DNA from: Hirsutella rhossiliensis
Lineage: Eukaryota > Ascomycota > Sordariomycetes > Hypocreales > Ophiocordycipitaceae
Assembly: GCF_020360975.1 (NCBI RefSeq)
Contig: NW_025408674.1
Location: forward strand, 1,240,001 to 1,304,000
Reading direction: 5' to 3'
DNA length: 64,000 nt
Shown here: piece after piece, positions 45,801-58,052 of the stretch
Numbering within the stretch: position 1 is the stretch's first letter
How the letters are laid out: every line of letters begins with the position of its first letter
Made by a program: the position numbers and the translations under genes
Notes under the pieces: model-generated
Told to the model about the DNA's origin: nothing
Database searches by the model: none
What the model saw: the letters and a program-made list of their open reading frames with translations, nothing else

Positions 45801-48800
45801 GCGGGACCTGGCGCGCGAGACGTCGGACGACCGGCCTCGCGAAGTTGGCGGGCAACCTCGGTGGCGAGAGCAATGCGCTTCCACATCGGCGTATCCAGTT
45901 TGGTGGCGTAGTTCGTGATGTAGTACACCATGGCCAGGCCCTTGGTCTTGGTCAAGATCATCGAGACGTCGTGATTGTGGCGAAGGCCGACCGCCAACGA
46001 CTTGTTGTACCGGTTGACGAGTGGATGGTTGCGCTGAATCTGAAGCAAGCCATCCTCTGTGAACCCTGTCTCCTCGACGATTTTCCACGGTGCCTTGAAG
46101 CGGCAGGCTGTCCGTCTCTGTTGATCTGCCCCCTGTTCGATGACCCTTCAGAGAATACTTGAGGCAGGTGTATGTGTGGGAGTGCACTTGGCAACAGTAT
46201 GCGATGAAATTGGATTCGTCTTCAAAGGCCGCAGTGAGAGCCGAGGTGCTAGTCATGACCTCCTCCACGGGATCGATGGGCTTCCTCTGCTGTCGCACGG
46301 CTTTTCCGGCATCTTCATCTAGACACTCATGAAAGACGGAGTCTGCGTATCGGATCACCTGGGCACGATATGATTCTTCCGCGGGATTGGCCATGTCGTC
46401 TATCAGGTTCGGTAACCGCATGTTGCCGTCCAGCCAGAGGAGTCCATGCAAGTGGAGGCTGCCTCGCTCGTTCGTTTCACGGTGGCGTAGTAGTGGCTGA
46501 TCTTCCCGAAGATCGATTCCCGGCCTGTATTCACATACTTTTCAAAGAATAGGATATTTCTCGGTGGAAGAAGATGGCCGAGCTGACCGGATCCATGGTG
46601 CTCAGGGCGATCCTGTCGTACTTTTCACGGAGATCGGCCAAAAGCTCCTTCGCAGACTCATAATCGTGGAGCCTATGAATGGCAAGCTTCATCTTTACCG
46701 GGTTATTGATGTCGTTGGGACTGATGGTAATCCAGATTGCAGGCATACCGGCGCGGATGTCCAGAGCTTGTATCTTCCTCCGCATAAGCAAACGGGATTC
46801 GTTCGAGAGCGGCTGTGCATGGCCAAAGATCGACAGCTCGCGAAGCAAGAGCGATATGTCGGGGTCCGACGTAGTCCTCGTCTCCCGCATCTCCGCCTCG
46901 GCCCTCTTCAGTCGGTCCTCGGTCAAGTTCGCATAGGCCTGCTCAAGTCTGTGGAAGGAATCTTTAGCGACACGGACCATGCTGATGCGGCGGTTGGAGG
47001 AGCGAAGGAGGGTGTTGAATACTAAGAAACAAAAGACAGGATGGGTGGCGAATCGGCCACCATGCCGTTGCAATACGTATCTGGCCCAGTATTGAAGAGA
47101 GTGATTCGGACGACGGTCGGCAGCGTCGCTTTGTCGGCCATGACTCGAGTCGCCCTTCGATTTCGGCCGCCCTTCCCACGGGAAAAGCTTCGGAAATGTT
47201 CGAGGAAGAAATCTTCGTGCAGGTTGTCTGCAAAATCCGCACCACGCTCTACTCGGACAAACGGCTGGTCTCCTGTAGTTCGGACCTGCATAACGCATGG
47301 CACAGAGGTACCCTGTTGGTCCGGATTGGCGTTGACGATGTCGGCCAGAAACGACAGTTTATCGGTCTCGGCGAAGGCAGCCGGACCATCGAGAGGAAAC
47401 ATGCCGGACGTAGACGTCTCGTAGACAGGATCAACTTCCTGGCCGATGGCGGCCGAGTCGGGGACAAGAGTCGCCGGCTCACCAGGGAAGGTTGAGTCTG
47501 CTCAGTCGACAGAGCACAGTCCAAATCGCAAGATTCAGCGATGAAGATAGGATCGATGGAGTTTACGAGTTCATCGATGCTTGTAAAGCTGTTTTCCGCC
47601 AAGCCTCGATCAGTGTTCGGGACTATATGGTCCGTTTGTGTCCTCTCAACGGTCGACGGTTCCTCTCTTTGCATGCGGTCCATGATGACGGTCGGAACAC
47701 TGGACCCATCGGCATACTGCCAGCCGTCCATCTCTGCTTGGTTGATTGAGATATTCTCGTAAAGCGGGTTGTTCCTCTGGAGCCATGCCAGGGCGGCTGC
47801 CACTCGAGATTTGCGCACCCGAAGCAGGTGTCCGACGTCTGCGGAGCCAGGCTTAGCCGAGCCGCTCCAAGAGACGTGGATATTCTCAATGGCTTGCAGC
47901 AAGGGATGGGGAAGAACGGTGGCAACAAGATCGTCCACCTTGTTCGGAAAGACGACAATATGTCCTTTCACGTGCTTGCGGTAGCTGATTCCCGAACGGG
48001 TCTTGTTGTCCACTGTGAACTTGGTGATATAGCCAAAAGGCGCATGTAGGGCAATGAGTCTCTCTTCGACGGGAGAGAGGTCATCAAGCTCGTCGGGGTA
48101 CCGATGCTCACAACCGATGGCCATGTTGTTGACAGAGCAGGCCTTGGGCAGCCGTCCACTGTCGAAGCTGACGCGACACTCGCGGCACACGTCAGCTCCG
48201 GCGCCCTGGTGTGACGGAAGGCACGCACCACACTCTTGGATGGTCCTGGTCGCCCACATCATGGAGGGCGACAAGCGATCCCTCCACTGCATGGTGGCGA
48301 GTTCGCAAGGCGGTGTCTTCCTGCAGCAGAAGACGCAGTGGGACACCGGCAACGTCCGTTCCTCGGTAAACGCTTGGTAGAAAGATTTAGCAGCTTCTAC
48401 CTGGAGGGCAACTGGAACTTCGTTGCACCAGGATCTTGTCGATGATGCCTGCTCTTAGAGCGGAAACAGGCGTCATAGTGATGTAGCGTAGACTTGACGG
48501 AGTCTCGTTGGAGCTGAACGGTTTCTCGCGTAGGCCCGGGCCTCGTGGGAAGCGCCCGCCCGTGTGAGCGATGAAGGGCGAAGCGGTTGTTCCGCACTGG
48601 ATCGACTCGGTGATGGAGGCCGGCGTCTGCGTGTGTCTTTTGGAGGAGCGCCTTGGCTGCGTGGGGGTGGAGTGGAGGTGTCTCCTCTTCTCTGAGTCGT
48701 TTCGGTGATGGAGCGGCCGGCGGCTGCGTGTGTCTTTGAAGGAGCGCCTTAGCTGCGTGGGAGGTGGAGGGGGTGATTGCCTCTCTGGGTCGTCTCGGTG

Positions 48801-49127
48801 ATGCAGTCGCTGGCAGCTGCGTGTGACTTGTACGGGAGTGTTTTGGCTGCGTTGGGGTGGAGAGGAGGGCTTGCTCTTCTCGGGTCGTCTCGGGATGGGT
48901 TGTTCGGCTGTTGCGTGTGCGGTATATTGGAATTGAGCTACGGCGGCGGGTTCGTTCTTCGGCGCGCTGGCGGTCCATATCGTGCAAGACGCGGAGGATC
49001 TCGTCGGGAACCCTAATAAGCGGTGAAGGTCGTTGACAGGAACGGCGCTGCTGGGATCTCTGCGATTCAAGATCACCCAAGTGCGGCGAACTTCGGGCGA
49101 GACCGTGACGGGGTGTTCTCGTGGCAT
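42894..49127 (-). pseudogene. Helitron B Rep-helicase, frameshifted
   Basis: Start ATG 49127 (MPREHPVTVSPE). Domain order is as in A. The N-terminal linker holds extra copies of a repeat of about 93 bp (48590-48935). Cys cluster and DUF6570-like domain lie at 48352-47500, the HUH motif near 46440, the Y2 motif near 45905-45935, and the helicase is open over 579 codons (44633-42894) with Walker A near 44330, DEVSMLGG, GDFYQF and YVQLSRC. At the site of the A/D premature stop, B has a Gln codon. Frame breaks include a lost base in a C run at 47484 that is intact in C (52451). Confidence 0.87.
48590..48935 (-). repeat. Coding minisatellite in Helitron B Rep-helicase N-terminus
   Basis: About 3-4 imperfect units of roughly 93 bp, each containing CACACGCAG, CCATCACCGA and ACGCAGC(C/T)AAGGCGCTCC on the coding strand. 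A and D hold a single unit. The units encode Pro/Arg/His-rich linker. Confidence 0.75.
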
Positions 49128-49352
49128 GGTGCACGGTGATGGCTGTGGTGAGTTGGCCCGGGAGTGGGACCGGAGCAGGAGCGGGACGGGAGGACGGGAA
49201 CGGGCAGCAGGAACAGGAAGTTGGTGGGGAAAGAAACAGGTGGCGGTGAAGAGACGGAGCGGCATGCGGTCCGTGCGTAAGGGGTAGAGGATGTGGAGGT
49301 GTGGCGAAGGGCGCGGAAGAAGGATCCTTTCGTCTCTTCGTTCCTCAAGGCA

Positions 49353-49443
49353 CATGCGGTCCGTGCGTAAGGGGTAGAGGATGTGGAGGTGTGGCGAAGG
49401 GCGCGGAAGAAGGATCCTTTCGTCTCTTCGTTCCTCAAGGCAC
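49353..49443 (-). repeat. Tandem duplicated 5' terminus of Helitron B (90-bp period)
   Basis: Two copies of a 90-bp segment, each ending on the plus strand in TTCGTTCCTCAAGGCAC and containing ATGCGGTCCGTGCGTAAGG. Helitron C, otherwise nearly identical, has only one copy. Confidence 0.9.
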
Positions 49444-50556
49444 AGTGGATCGTGCCCTGCGTCTCGCCAGAAAGCTCGTCATCAGAGTCATCAGCAGCAG
49501 CGGCGCGCTGATACGCCCGTGGCATCTCTGTGCCCGGCTCGTACGAGTCGCCGTGTGTATGAAGGTATTCCACGAAGGCTGCTCGCTACAATAAAGTAGG
49601 TATCACAGCAGCCCAGCGGCGGATTGCCCGATCATTAGTAGACAGCGCGATATTCAACCCTATTTTCTGAAGGCCCAGGCAGAGTTCGGTCGGATTTTGC
49701 GAAGACCGGCGAGTGACGTTGATAATATATCGCAATTTGCTGCAAATTGAGTATTTCGTCTGACTGGGCCCGAAGACGCTGGAAAACAGAGGTCAAGTCG
49801 CCCATCGAGGACCATAGGAACCGCTTCATCGTAGAATGCATGCCCTATAATAGGGTTGTTGTATGCCCGAGGTGCCGGTGCCGGTCAACGAAGCACATCA
49901 CGAACTTCTCTTCCAGGGTCGAGCCACGTATTGATAGCGTAATCCACGGCGGCCTGCGGATGGCCGGCTGCTTCGAACGCAGGGACCAGTGTGTTATAGA
50001 TAGCCTCATTAGGGCGTTAACGATGCCTGCCCACTCTTTGAGGAAGGCTGTGAACGTAGGCTCGGATTGCGCGATCTCCTTCCTTTGTTGCAGCAGGAAG
50101 TGCTTGCACTTGTAAGAACGTTTTCGTTGATATGCCAGCGGCAGAGCAGGTGAACTACGTGGTGTAATTCTGGAAAGCAACAACTGCATTCATTAGGCAA
50201 GCTCACGATCTGTGACCATGATCCGCGGCGCCGGAATGCCTCTTCGGCTGCCAATTGTAGGCATTGCAGAGCCCAGCGGTATTGTGATTCGGCCTCCCGT
50301 TGAGGAAGTGGAGTGTAATATCGCGGGCACAGGAGGGTGGTTGTGGTCTGTACAGGACGGCGATGGCCGGCCAGGCGCCTCGCTGCTCCTCTTAATAATA
50401 AGGCGGAAGCCGCAGTCGCATTGTATGTGGCCTGGTTCGCCCGGCGTTTTGATCTATGGGCGCTGGGGTCAGTAGAATCGCGATGCCCGCCAGCCCGCGA
50501 GCAGGTCATGTAGGCGTCGTTATCCCTCCCCGATCGTACAATCAGGGCGTGGCCTT
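49444..50556. other. Unique spacer between inverted Helitron dimers
   Basis: 1,113 bp that is present once and is not part of either arm. It contains a MULE transposase fragment on the minus strand. Both edges abut Helitron 5' termini exactly. Confidence 0.8.
49640..50556 (-). pseudogene. MULE (Mutator-like) transposase fragment
   Basis: Partial DDE transposase in shifting frames. The N-terminal end, GHALIVRSGRDNDAYMTCSRAGG (50490-50555), resembles the FAR1/WRKY-like DNA-binding start of fungal MULE proteins and is cut by Helitron C. A catalytic-region block VTDREL (about 50203-50217) leads to LHHVVHLLCRWHINENVL (about 50115-50170). In the next frame, ITHWSLRSKQ and EEKFVMCFVDRHRHLGHTTT (about 49850-49920) lead to HSTMKRFLWSSMGDLTSVFQRLR. 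The central part between N-terminus and VTDRE is much shorter than in an intact MULE transposase, so internal sequence is lost. No MULE terminal repeats were identified. Confidence 0.65.
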
Positions 50557-50798
50557 GTGCCTTGAGGAACGAAGAGACGAAAGGATCCTTCTTCCGCGCC
50601 CTTCGCCACACCTCCACATCCTCTACCCCTTACGCACGGACCGCATGCCGCTCCGTGCCCACCAGCCACTCTTCACCGCCACCTGTTTCTTTCCCCACCA
50701 ACTTCCTGTTCCTGCTGCCCGTTCCCGTCCCGTTCCCGTCCTCCTGCTCCGGTCCCACTCCCGGGCCAACTCACCTTTTACAGCCATCACCGTGCACC

Positions 50799-53700
50799 AT
50801 GCCACGAGAACACCCCGTCACGGTCTCGCCCGAGGAAGTTCGCCGCACTTTGGGTGATCTTGAATCGCAGAGATCCCAGCAGCGCCGTTCCTGTCAACGA
50901 CCTTCACCGCTTATTAGGGTTCCCCACGACGAGATCCTCCGCGTCTTGCACGATATGGACCGCCAGCGCGCCGAAGAACGAACCCGCCGCCGTGAAGCTC
51001 AATTCCAATATACCGCACACACGCAACAGCCGAACAACCCCCGAGACGACCCCGAGAAGAGCAAGCGCCCTCCTCTCCACCCCAACGCAGCCAAAACTCC
51101 CGTACAAGTCACACGCAGCTGCCAGCGACTGCATCACCGAGACGACCTGAGAGGGGCAATCACCCCTCCACCTCCCACGCAGCTAAGGCGCTCCTTCAAA
51201 GACACACGCAGCCGCCGGCCGCTCCATCACCGAAACGACTCAGAGAAGAGGAGACACCTCCCCACCTCCCACGCAGCCAAGGCGCTCCTCCAAAAGACAC
51301 ACGCAGACGCCGGCCTCTCCATCACCGAGTCGATCCAGTGCGGAACAACCGCTTCGCCCTTCATCGCTCACACGGGCGGGGCGCTTCCCCACGAGGCCCG
51401 GGCCTACGCGAGAAACCGTTCAGCTCCAACGAGACTCCGTCAAGTCTACGCTACATCACTATGACGCCTGTTTCCGCTCTAAAGAGCAGGCATCATCGAC
51501 AAGATCCTGGTGCAACGAAGTTCCAGTTGCCCTCCAGGTAGAAGCTGCTAAATCTTTCTACCAAGCGTTTACCGAGGAACGGACGTTGCCGGTGTCCCAC
51601 TGCGTCTTCTGCTGCAGGAAGACACCGCCTTGCGAACTCGCCACCATGCAGTGGAGGGATCGCTTGTCGCCCTCCATGATGTGGGCGACCAGGACCATCC
51701 AAGAGTGTGGTGCGTGCCTTCCGTCACACCAGGGCGCCGGAGCTGACGTGTGCCGCGAGTGTCGCGTCAGCTTCGACAGTGGACGGCTGCCCAAGGCCTG
51801 CTCTGTCAACAACATGGCCATCGGTTGTGAGCATCGGTACCCCGACGAGCTTGATGACCTCTCTCCCGTCGAAGAGAGACTCATTGCCCTACATGCGCCT
51901 TTTGGCTATATCACCAAGTTCACAGTGGACAACAAGACCCGTTCGGGAATCAGCTACCGCAAGCACGTGAAAGGACATATTGTCGTCTTTCCGAACAAGG
52001 TGGACGATCTTGTTGCCACCGTTCTTCCCCATCCCTTGCTGCAAGCCATTGAGAATATCCACGTCTCTTGGAGCGGCTCGGCTAAGCCTGGCTCCGCAGA
52101 CGTCGGACACCTGCTTCGGGTGCGCAAATCTCGAGTGGCAGCCGCCCTGGCATGGCTCCAGAGGAACAACCCGCTTTACGAGAATATCTCAATCAACCAA
52201 GCAGAGATGGACGGCTGGCAGTATGCCGATGGGTCCAGTGTTCCGACCGTCATCATGGACCGCATGCAAAGAGAGGAACCGTCGACCGTTGAGAGGACAC
52301 AAACGGACCATATAGTCCCGAACACTGATCGAGGCTTGGCGGAAAACAGCTTTACAAGCATCGATGAACTCGTAAACTCCATCGATCCTATCTTCATCGC
52401 TGAATCTTGCGATTTGGACTGTGCTCTGTCGACTGAGCAGACTCAACCTTCCCCTGGTGAGCCGGCGACTCTTGTCCCCGACTCGGCCGCCATCGGCCAG
52501 GAAGTTGATCCTGTCTACGAGACGTCTACGTCCGGCATGTTTCCTCTCGATGGTCCGGCTGCCTTCGCCGAGACCGATAAACTGTCGTTTCTGGCCGACA
52601 TCGTCAACGCCAATCCGGACCAACAGGGTACCTCTGTGCCATGCGTTATGCAGGTCCGAACTACAGGAGACCAGCCGTTTGTCCGAGTAGAGCGTGGTGC
52701 GGATTTTGCAGACAACCTGCACGAAGATTTCTTCCTCGAACATTTCCGAAGCTTTTCCCGTGGGAAGGGGCGGCCCGAAATCGAAGGGCGACTCGAGTCA
52801 TGGCCGACAAAGCGACGCTGCCGACCGTCGTCCGAATCACTCTCTTCAATACTGGGCCAGATACGTATTGCAACGGCATGGTGGCCGATTCGCCACCCAT
52901 CCTGTCTTTTGTTTCTTAGTATTCAACACCCTCCTTCGCTCCTCCAACCGCCGCATCAGCATGGTCCGTGTCGCTAAAGATTCCTTCCACAGACTTGAGC
53001 AGGCCTATGCGAACTTGACCGAGGACCGACTGAAGAGGGCCGAGGCGGAGATGCGGGAGACGAGGACTACGTCGGACCCCGACATATCGCTCTTGCTTCG
53101 CGAGCTGTCGATCTTTGGCCATGCACAGCCGCTCTCGAACGAATCCCGTTTGCTTATGCGGAGGAAGATACAAGCTCTGGACATCCGCGCCGGTATGCCT
53201 GCAATCTGGATTACCATCAGTCCCAACGACATCAATAACCCGGTAAAGATGAAGCTTGCCATTCATAGGCTCCACGATTATGAGTCTGCGAAGGAGCTTT
53301 TGGCCGATCTCCGTGAAAAGTACGACAGGATCGCCCTGAGCACCATGGATCCGGTCAGCTCGGCCATCTTCTTCCACCGAGAAATATCCCTATTCTTTGA
53401 AAAGTATGTGAATACAGGCCGGGAATCGATCTTCGGGAAGATCAGCCACTACTACGCCACCGTGGAAACGAACGAGCGAGGCAGCCTCCACTTGCATGGA
53501 CTCCTCTGGCTGGACGGCAACATGCGGTTACCGAACCTGATAGACGACATGGCCAATCCCGCGGAAGAATCATATCGTGCCCAGGTGATCCGATACGCAG
53601 ACTCCGTCTTTCATGAGTGTCTAGATGAAGATGCCGGAAAAGCCGTGCGACAGCAGAGGAAGCCCATCGATCCCGTGGAGGAGGTCATGACTAGCACCTC

Positions 53701-56700
53701 GGCTCTCACTGCGGCCTTTGAAGACGAATCAATTTCATCGCATACTGTTGCCAAGTGCACTCCCACACACCTGCCTCAAGTATTCTCTGAAGGGGGTCAT
53801 CGACCGGGGGGCAGATCAACAGAGACGGACAGCCTGCCGCTTCAAGGCACCGTGGAAAATCGTCGAGGAGACAGGGTTCACAGAGGATGGCTTGCTTCAG
53901 ATTCAGCGCAACCATCCACTCGTCAACCGGTACAACAAGTCGTTGGCGGTCGGCCTTCGCCACAATCACGACGTCTCGATGATCTTGACCAAGACCAAGG
54001 GCCTGGCCATGGTGTACTACATCACGAACTACGCCACCAAACTGGATACGCCGATGTGGAAGCGCATTGCTCGCCACCGAGGTTGCCCGCCAACTTCGCG
54101 AGGCCGGTCGTCCGACGTCTCGCGCGCCAGGTCCCGCCCTGCCCGACGGCAGGCAGCAGGCGGTATTGAACGAAAGCCGTCAATTCCTGATGAGAACGGC
54201 AAATCGCATCTTCTCCGAGCGACAACTCTCGGCTGTCGAGGTTTGTTACCACCTCCTTGGATATGACACCGACTTTACCAACGTGCCGCATTGGTCCTTC
54301 TTGAACTTGACGGCCCTATACTGGACAATCTTTCGGCTATGGGCGCATCTCCGCCATCAGGCCGGCGAGCTCACGGACGCCGAACAGCCCCAGAGACAAT
54401 CCTCTGAGGCAAGGAGGGCGAACCCTATTATGCCTGGAGGCGTACGCCTACCGCGGTCATGTTCTACAAGACTTATGCCTGTATGACTACATGTCAATGA
54501 TTCACTTGGTGCGTCGAAATGGTCGGAGTGAAGATGACTCTCACATTTTCTCGATGGCCAGGATTCAGACTGTGAAGGCTGGATGCAAAAGCTTCGACGG
54601 CCCGACCAGTACGCCGTCCCGATCTTCCAAGGATACATCAGCGACGACCACGAGGACGATCACCCAGTCTATATTAAGCGGTACGCTCTAACCCCCGGCA
54701 CCGTTTTGGCTCCGTCTGACACTCTGTGTAGAAACCCTGTCCTACATTTGGCGTTATTCGTCCCTTGGGAAAACTTCATTTCTGAGAGCCTAGGCGATAT
54801 AACCGACATATGGACGACGCATCGAGCGGGCCTTTGTCCCCGCCTCCGTTTCTACGTCTCTAACATTTGTCTTTTGAGAAAGTCTGCCGAAGACGCGCGT
54901 AAGGACGCGAAGCTCTGGGCCAGTCGGTCGGAGGGCGACGACACAATTGACGTTGAGTACCCGCTTGACGATGGCCGATACGAAGAAGAGCCTCCAGCGA
55001 TGGCTCATCGTCAGGCCTACAGAGCTCTACTCCAGATTTTGCGAAATGCCGTGCAGGACACGGACGCCACAAAAGACTCCCCGTCCTTGGAGGTTTAATA
55101 CACGATCTGTGCGAAGAGAACCCGGCTGGAGAAGAGCAACCTTTGTCCAACGTCAAGAGGATCTGTACCGGAATATGCCCCATGATCAAGGTGACGCCTT
55201 GTGTCAACTCCCATATCTCGAGACGATGTCCAGGCAGCGGCCAAGGCCCAACAACTATTGCATCTTCGGATGCTAGACGACATTGAGGGTGGTTCCCAGG
55301 GGGCCATGCTTTCCGCGGATGGCGCCGACATCGACGATACGCTAGCTCGCTACGGCGATACGGAGTCCCCTGCTGGGCTCCCGGGCAGCGACCTCAATGA
55401 ACGAGGCCCTCGGATGCTTGTCGACGTCAGTCCGGCAACTAGCTTCGCGGAGATGGGACACACCGCCGCGGCCAGCTTTACACTGAACTATCTACAGACC
55501 ATGGCCCTTCAACTCGTTTGCCTGTTTCTGGACAAGTATACTGCCAATCCGGACTCAGCCGGTCAGCATCTTCAATACACCGGCGGGCCAGGTGGCACGG
55601 GAAAGTCGAGGATTATCGATGCCCTGAAGGACGTGTTCGCGGCGAGGAACCAGCCGCATCTTCTGCAGATAACCGGCACGTCGGGCAGTTCGGCGGCCCA
55701 GATTGGCGGCACGACCATCCACTCGGCCTGTGGGTTGGATTCCCATCGCGATCCAAACAAACCGCCTCCCCCCTTCTCGGAGGCGAAGAAGTGGATCTGG
55801 AAACAGAAGCTGGTGCTCGTCATTGACGAGGTCAGTATGCTGGGAGGAGCCACTCTGCACAACGTCAGTCATTACCTGCAGGCACTCCGTGACTGTCCGG
55901 ACGAACCGTTTGGCGGGATGCCCGTCGTTCTACTGATGGGAGACTTCTACCAGTTCGCCCCGTGCGGAGACAAGCCTACTGATCATCAGACCGCCGGACC
56001 GAACAGAGACCCCCTTGCGACAAGCGACCATATCTCACCACAGCGGCTGCAGATTGTGGCATCTGTTCAAAACCGTGGTGCTCCTCGAAGACCAAGTCCG
56101 CGCACGCAACGATCCCCAGCTCCGTGCACTCCTGGATCGAGTTCGTAACGGGCGCCAGACCCATGAAGATCTGAGCTTGCTCAATGCCAACATTGTAGGA
56201 CGCTCGCAAATCACCTTCCACGATGGTTTGCGCGCTATAACGCCGCTGAACCGCACCCGGTGGGCCCTCAACATGGAAGCTGTTGTGGGCTGGGCGCGCT
56301 TCAACAAGCGGCACATCCGTATCTTTGTCTCGACTCACACCTGGCGCAACGGCACGCTGTCTCCAAACCTCATAGCGCGAACCATCGGACAAGGCGACGA
56401 CTCTGCCTGCAAAGTCCCCGGCGTCTTCTTCTACGCCCAGGGCATGCCCGTGGTTGTGAACAAGAACATCTACACTGGCCTGAAGGTGGTGAATGGGGCT
56501 GACTTTACTGCCGTGGACGTGATAATCGATCCCAATCACCCGGGATACTGCTTGGCAGATGACGTGACCATCCACTTCGGGCCGCCGCTCGGCATTCTTC
56601 TGCAGTCCGAGGAGACGAAGACCTTGGCGATACCGTCCCTCCCGGTGGGGACAGTACTTATCCGGCCCATGTCGCATACACTTGATTCGACTAACTCTCA

Positions 56701-57046
56701 CTTCAAGTTCTTATCCGCAAGATGCACGCGACGTGGACTGCCCGCTGTACCAGCGTTCGTTCTCACTGATTACAAAGCCCAGGGTAAAACATTCGTCGAA
56801 GTACTGTTGGAGCTGCGTGGAAATCGTGTGACCAATGGTGAACCCTCCAAGTGCGATTTTACGAGCCTCTATGTGCAACTATCCAGGTGCACCTCGCTTC
56901 GGGGCATCAAGCTTCTTAATCCCGTGAGACACCATGACTTCATTGGCAATGGGCTCGATCAGGCCATTCTTGATGGAATGCAGAGACTCAAGAACTTGGC
57001 CGCGGAAACGAGACGGTTATACAAGGACCAAGGTTTCGAAAAGTAG
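50799..57046 (+). pseudogene. Helitron C Rep-helicase, frameshifted
   Basis: Start ATG 50799; about 2,080 codons if read through. Open pieces: N-terminus and linker to 51464; Cys cluster, DUF6570-like and start of Rep 51586-52977; Rep 52694-54169 with HUH motif RGSLHLHGLLWLDG (about 53480-53520); Y2 motif VYYITNYATK (about 54012-54040); linker 54583-55098; helicase 55201-56148 with GGPGGTGKSR (about 55582-55610), DEVSMLGG and GDFYQF; C-terminal helicase 56015-57046 with YVQLSRC. The Rep-to-helicase order is that of Helitrons generally. The conserved catalytic residues are all present. Frame breaks are single-base and many are absent from B. Confidence 0.87.
50990..51340 (+). repeat. Coding minisatellite in Helitron C Rep-helicase N-terminus
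   Basis: Same imperfect repeat of about 93 bp as in B (units beginning CACACGCAG near 51018, 51110, 51203 and 51297). D has a single unit at about 59027-59110. Confidence 0.75.
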
Positions 57047-57111
57047 TGCTAGTATACTAACCATCCTTATAGTTTGACCTTTCGCACGTCGTAACGCGGC
57101 ACGTAGACGTC

Positions 57112-57777
57112 CTACACTTCATAAGGTGACCGGACCGCACGCCAGTCGTCCGGATCTCGCTCCCCTCCCTTCCCTGGACGTAAGCGCTTTTGCTCCTCAC
57201 AATAATTTACCCACCATTCCTCGAACGCCTGGCGGCTGTAAAGCCACCTCGGCGGCCCGTCTCCTTCCCCGAACAGGTCCAGGATATGGTCGCAGAACAT
57301 CCACACTCCTTCGAGATGCTGCGGATAAAATGGCTTCCTGTCCTTGCGCGCGACCACGACGGTGCCAACTTGTGACTGCCAGTCTGGAGGTGCAAACCCG
57401 GAGTTGGCATCAATATTGAGGTACGTAGCAATCTGGTTGTCGAGGTCTGCCTCGTTGACGGACTGAGTCCCCGTCCGATCCAGGACCAGCGGGACCTCGA
57501 TGAGCCCTGGGACGGACGGCACCGACTGCGAAAACACGACATGATTCGCAGGGATTGTAGTGGCAGACCAAAGGCTTGCGTTTCTCGGCCTCACATCGGA
57601 CAATGACAGCTTCGACATGCCCCGACTTGCTGTGCGTTTCTCAAACCTGATGTACCCATCGGCGGCGAGGCATGCGTGGGCGGCGGGTGGGTTTGCTGCT
57701 GGCGCTTGCTGGGGCGATGCCTCTGGCTCCGAATCGGTGTCGATGTTGTCCCACTTTGAGTAATCAATCGGAGGCAT
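57112..57777 (-). CDS. Helitron accessory ORF (copy C), locally frameshifted
   Basis: From ATG 57777 to stop 57112, in frame overall. Compared with B, one internal stretch (about residues 33-65) is read in a different frame between two compensating indels, so the linker and the FPLW block are altered. The C-terminal half, from SATTIP to the end, is identical in character to B, with VARKDRKPFYPQHLEGVWMF and WWVNYCEEQKR. Convergent with the helicase gene, 65 bp apart. Confidence 0.7.
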   Translation of the reverse strand: MPPIDYSKWDNIDTDSEPEASPQQAPAANPPAAHACLAADGYIRFEKRTASRGMSKLSLSDVRPRNASLWSATTIPANHVVFSQSVPSVPGLIEVPLVLDRTGTQSVNEADLDNQIATYLNIDANSGFAPPDWQSQVGTVVVARKDRKPFYPQHLEGVWMFCDHILDLFGEGDGPPRWLYSRQAFEEWWVNYCEEQKRLRPGKGGERDPDDWRAVRSPYEV

Positions 57778-58052
57778 TGAGTCGATTCTTAACAAACTGT
57801 TACACTTTACTGCATGATTCGCGAACAGTTCAGACTCCTTTGCCCTTCGAGATGATGGCCCCTTACAAGTTACCTCCGCGTTCTTACCCCGCCCGCCCTC
57901 AACCCACCTTGTTGTGGCGGGGTAAAATGGCGTCCAAGCAGCCACACTACCGGGAGCAAGCCTCATCGTCTCAGCAGACCTGCCAGTGTGGAACCAAATT
58001 CAGTCCCGTTCCTCAAGGCATTGGCGGACCCTGAAAGGGGCCGGTCTCCTGT

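Larger units (their letters stand above)
41884..49443 (-). mobile_element. Helitron B, about 7.6 kb
   Basis: Same family and structure as A: 5' end GTGCCTTGAGG at 49443, with a second copy at 49353; 3' end at 41884; asymmetric inverted repeat; Rep-helicase (-) and convergent accessory ORF (+). It is nearly identical to C, in inverse orientation, and clearly diverged from A. The outer 5' flank is unique sequence containing a MULE fragment. Confidence 0.87.
50557..58052 (+). mobile_element. Helitron C, about 7.5 kb
   Basis: Plus-strand copy, nearly identical to B. 5' terminus GTGCCTTGAGGAACG at 50557, single instead of tandem; 3' terminus CCTGT at 58052, with the inset CGTTCCTCAAGGCATT just before (about 58009-58024). 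Rep-helicase (+) and convergent accessory ORF (-). It is followed after 9 bp by Helitron D in the same orientation. Confidence 0.87.

Noticed and set aside
49073..49573. Minus-strand ORF running across the Helitron B 5' terminus into the spacer
   Set aside because: It is a chance join over the duplicated terminus; only the part outside 49443 could be host or MULE sequence and it is unrecognised.
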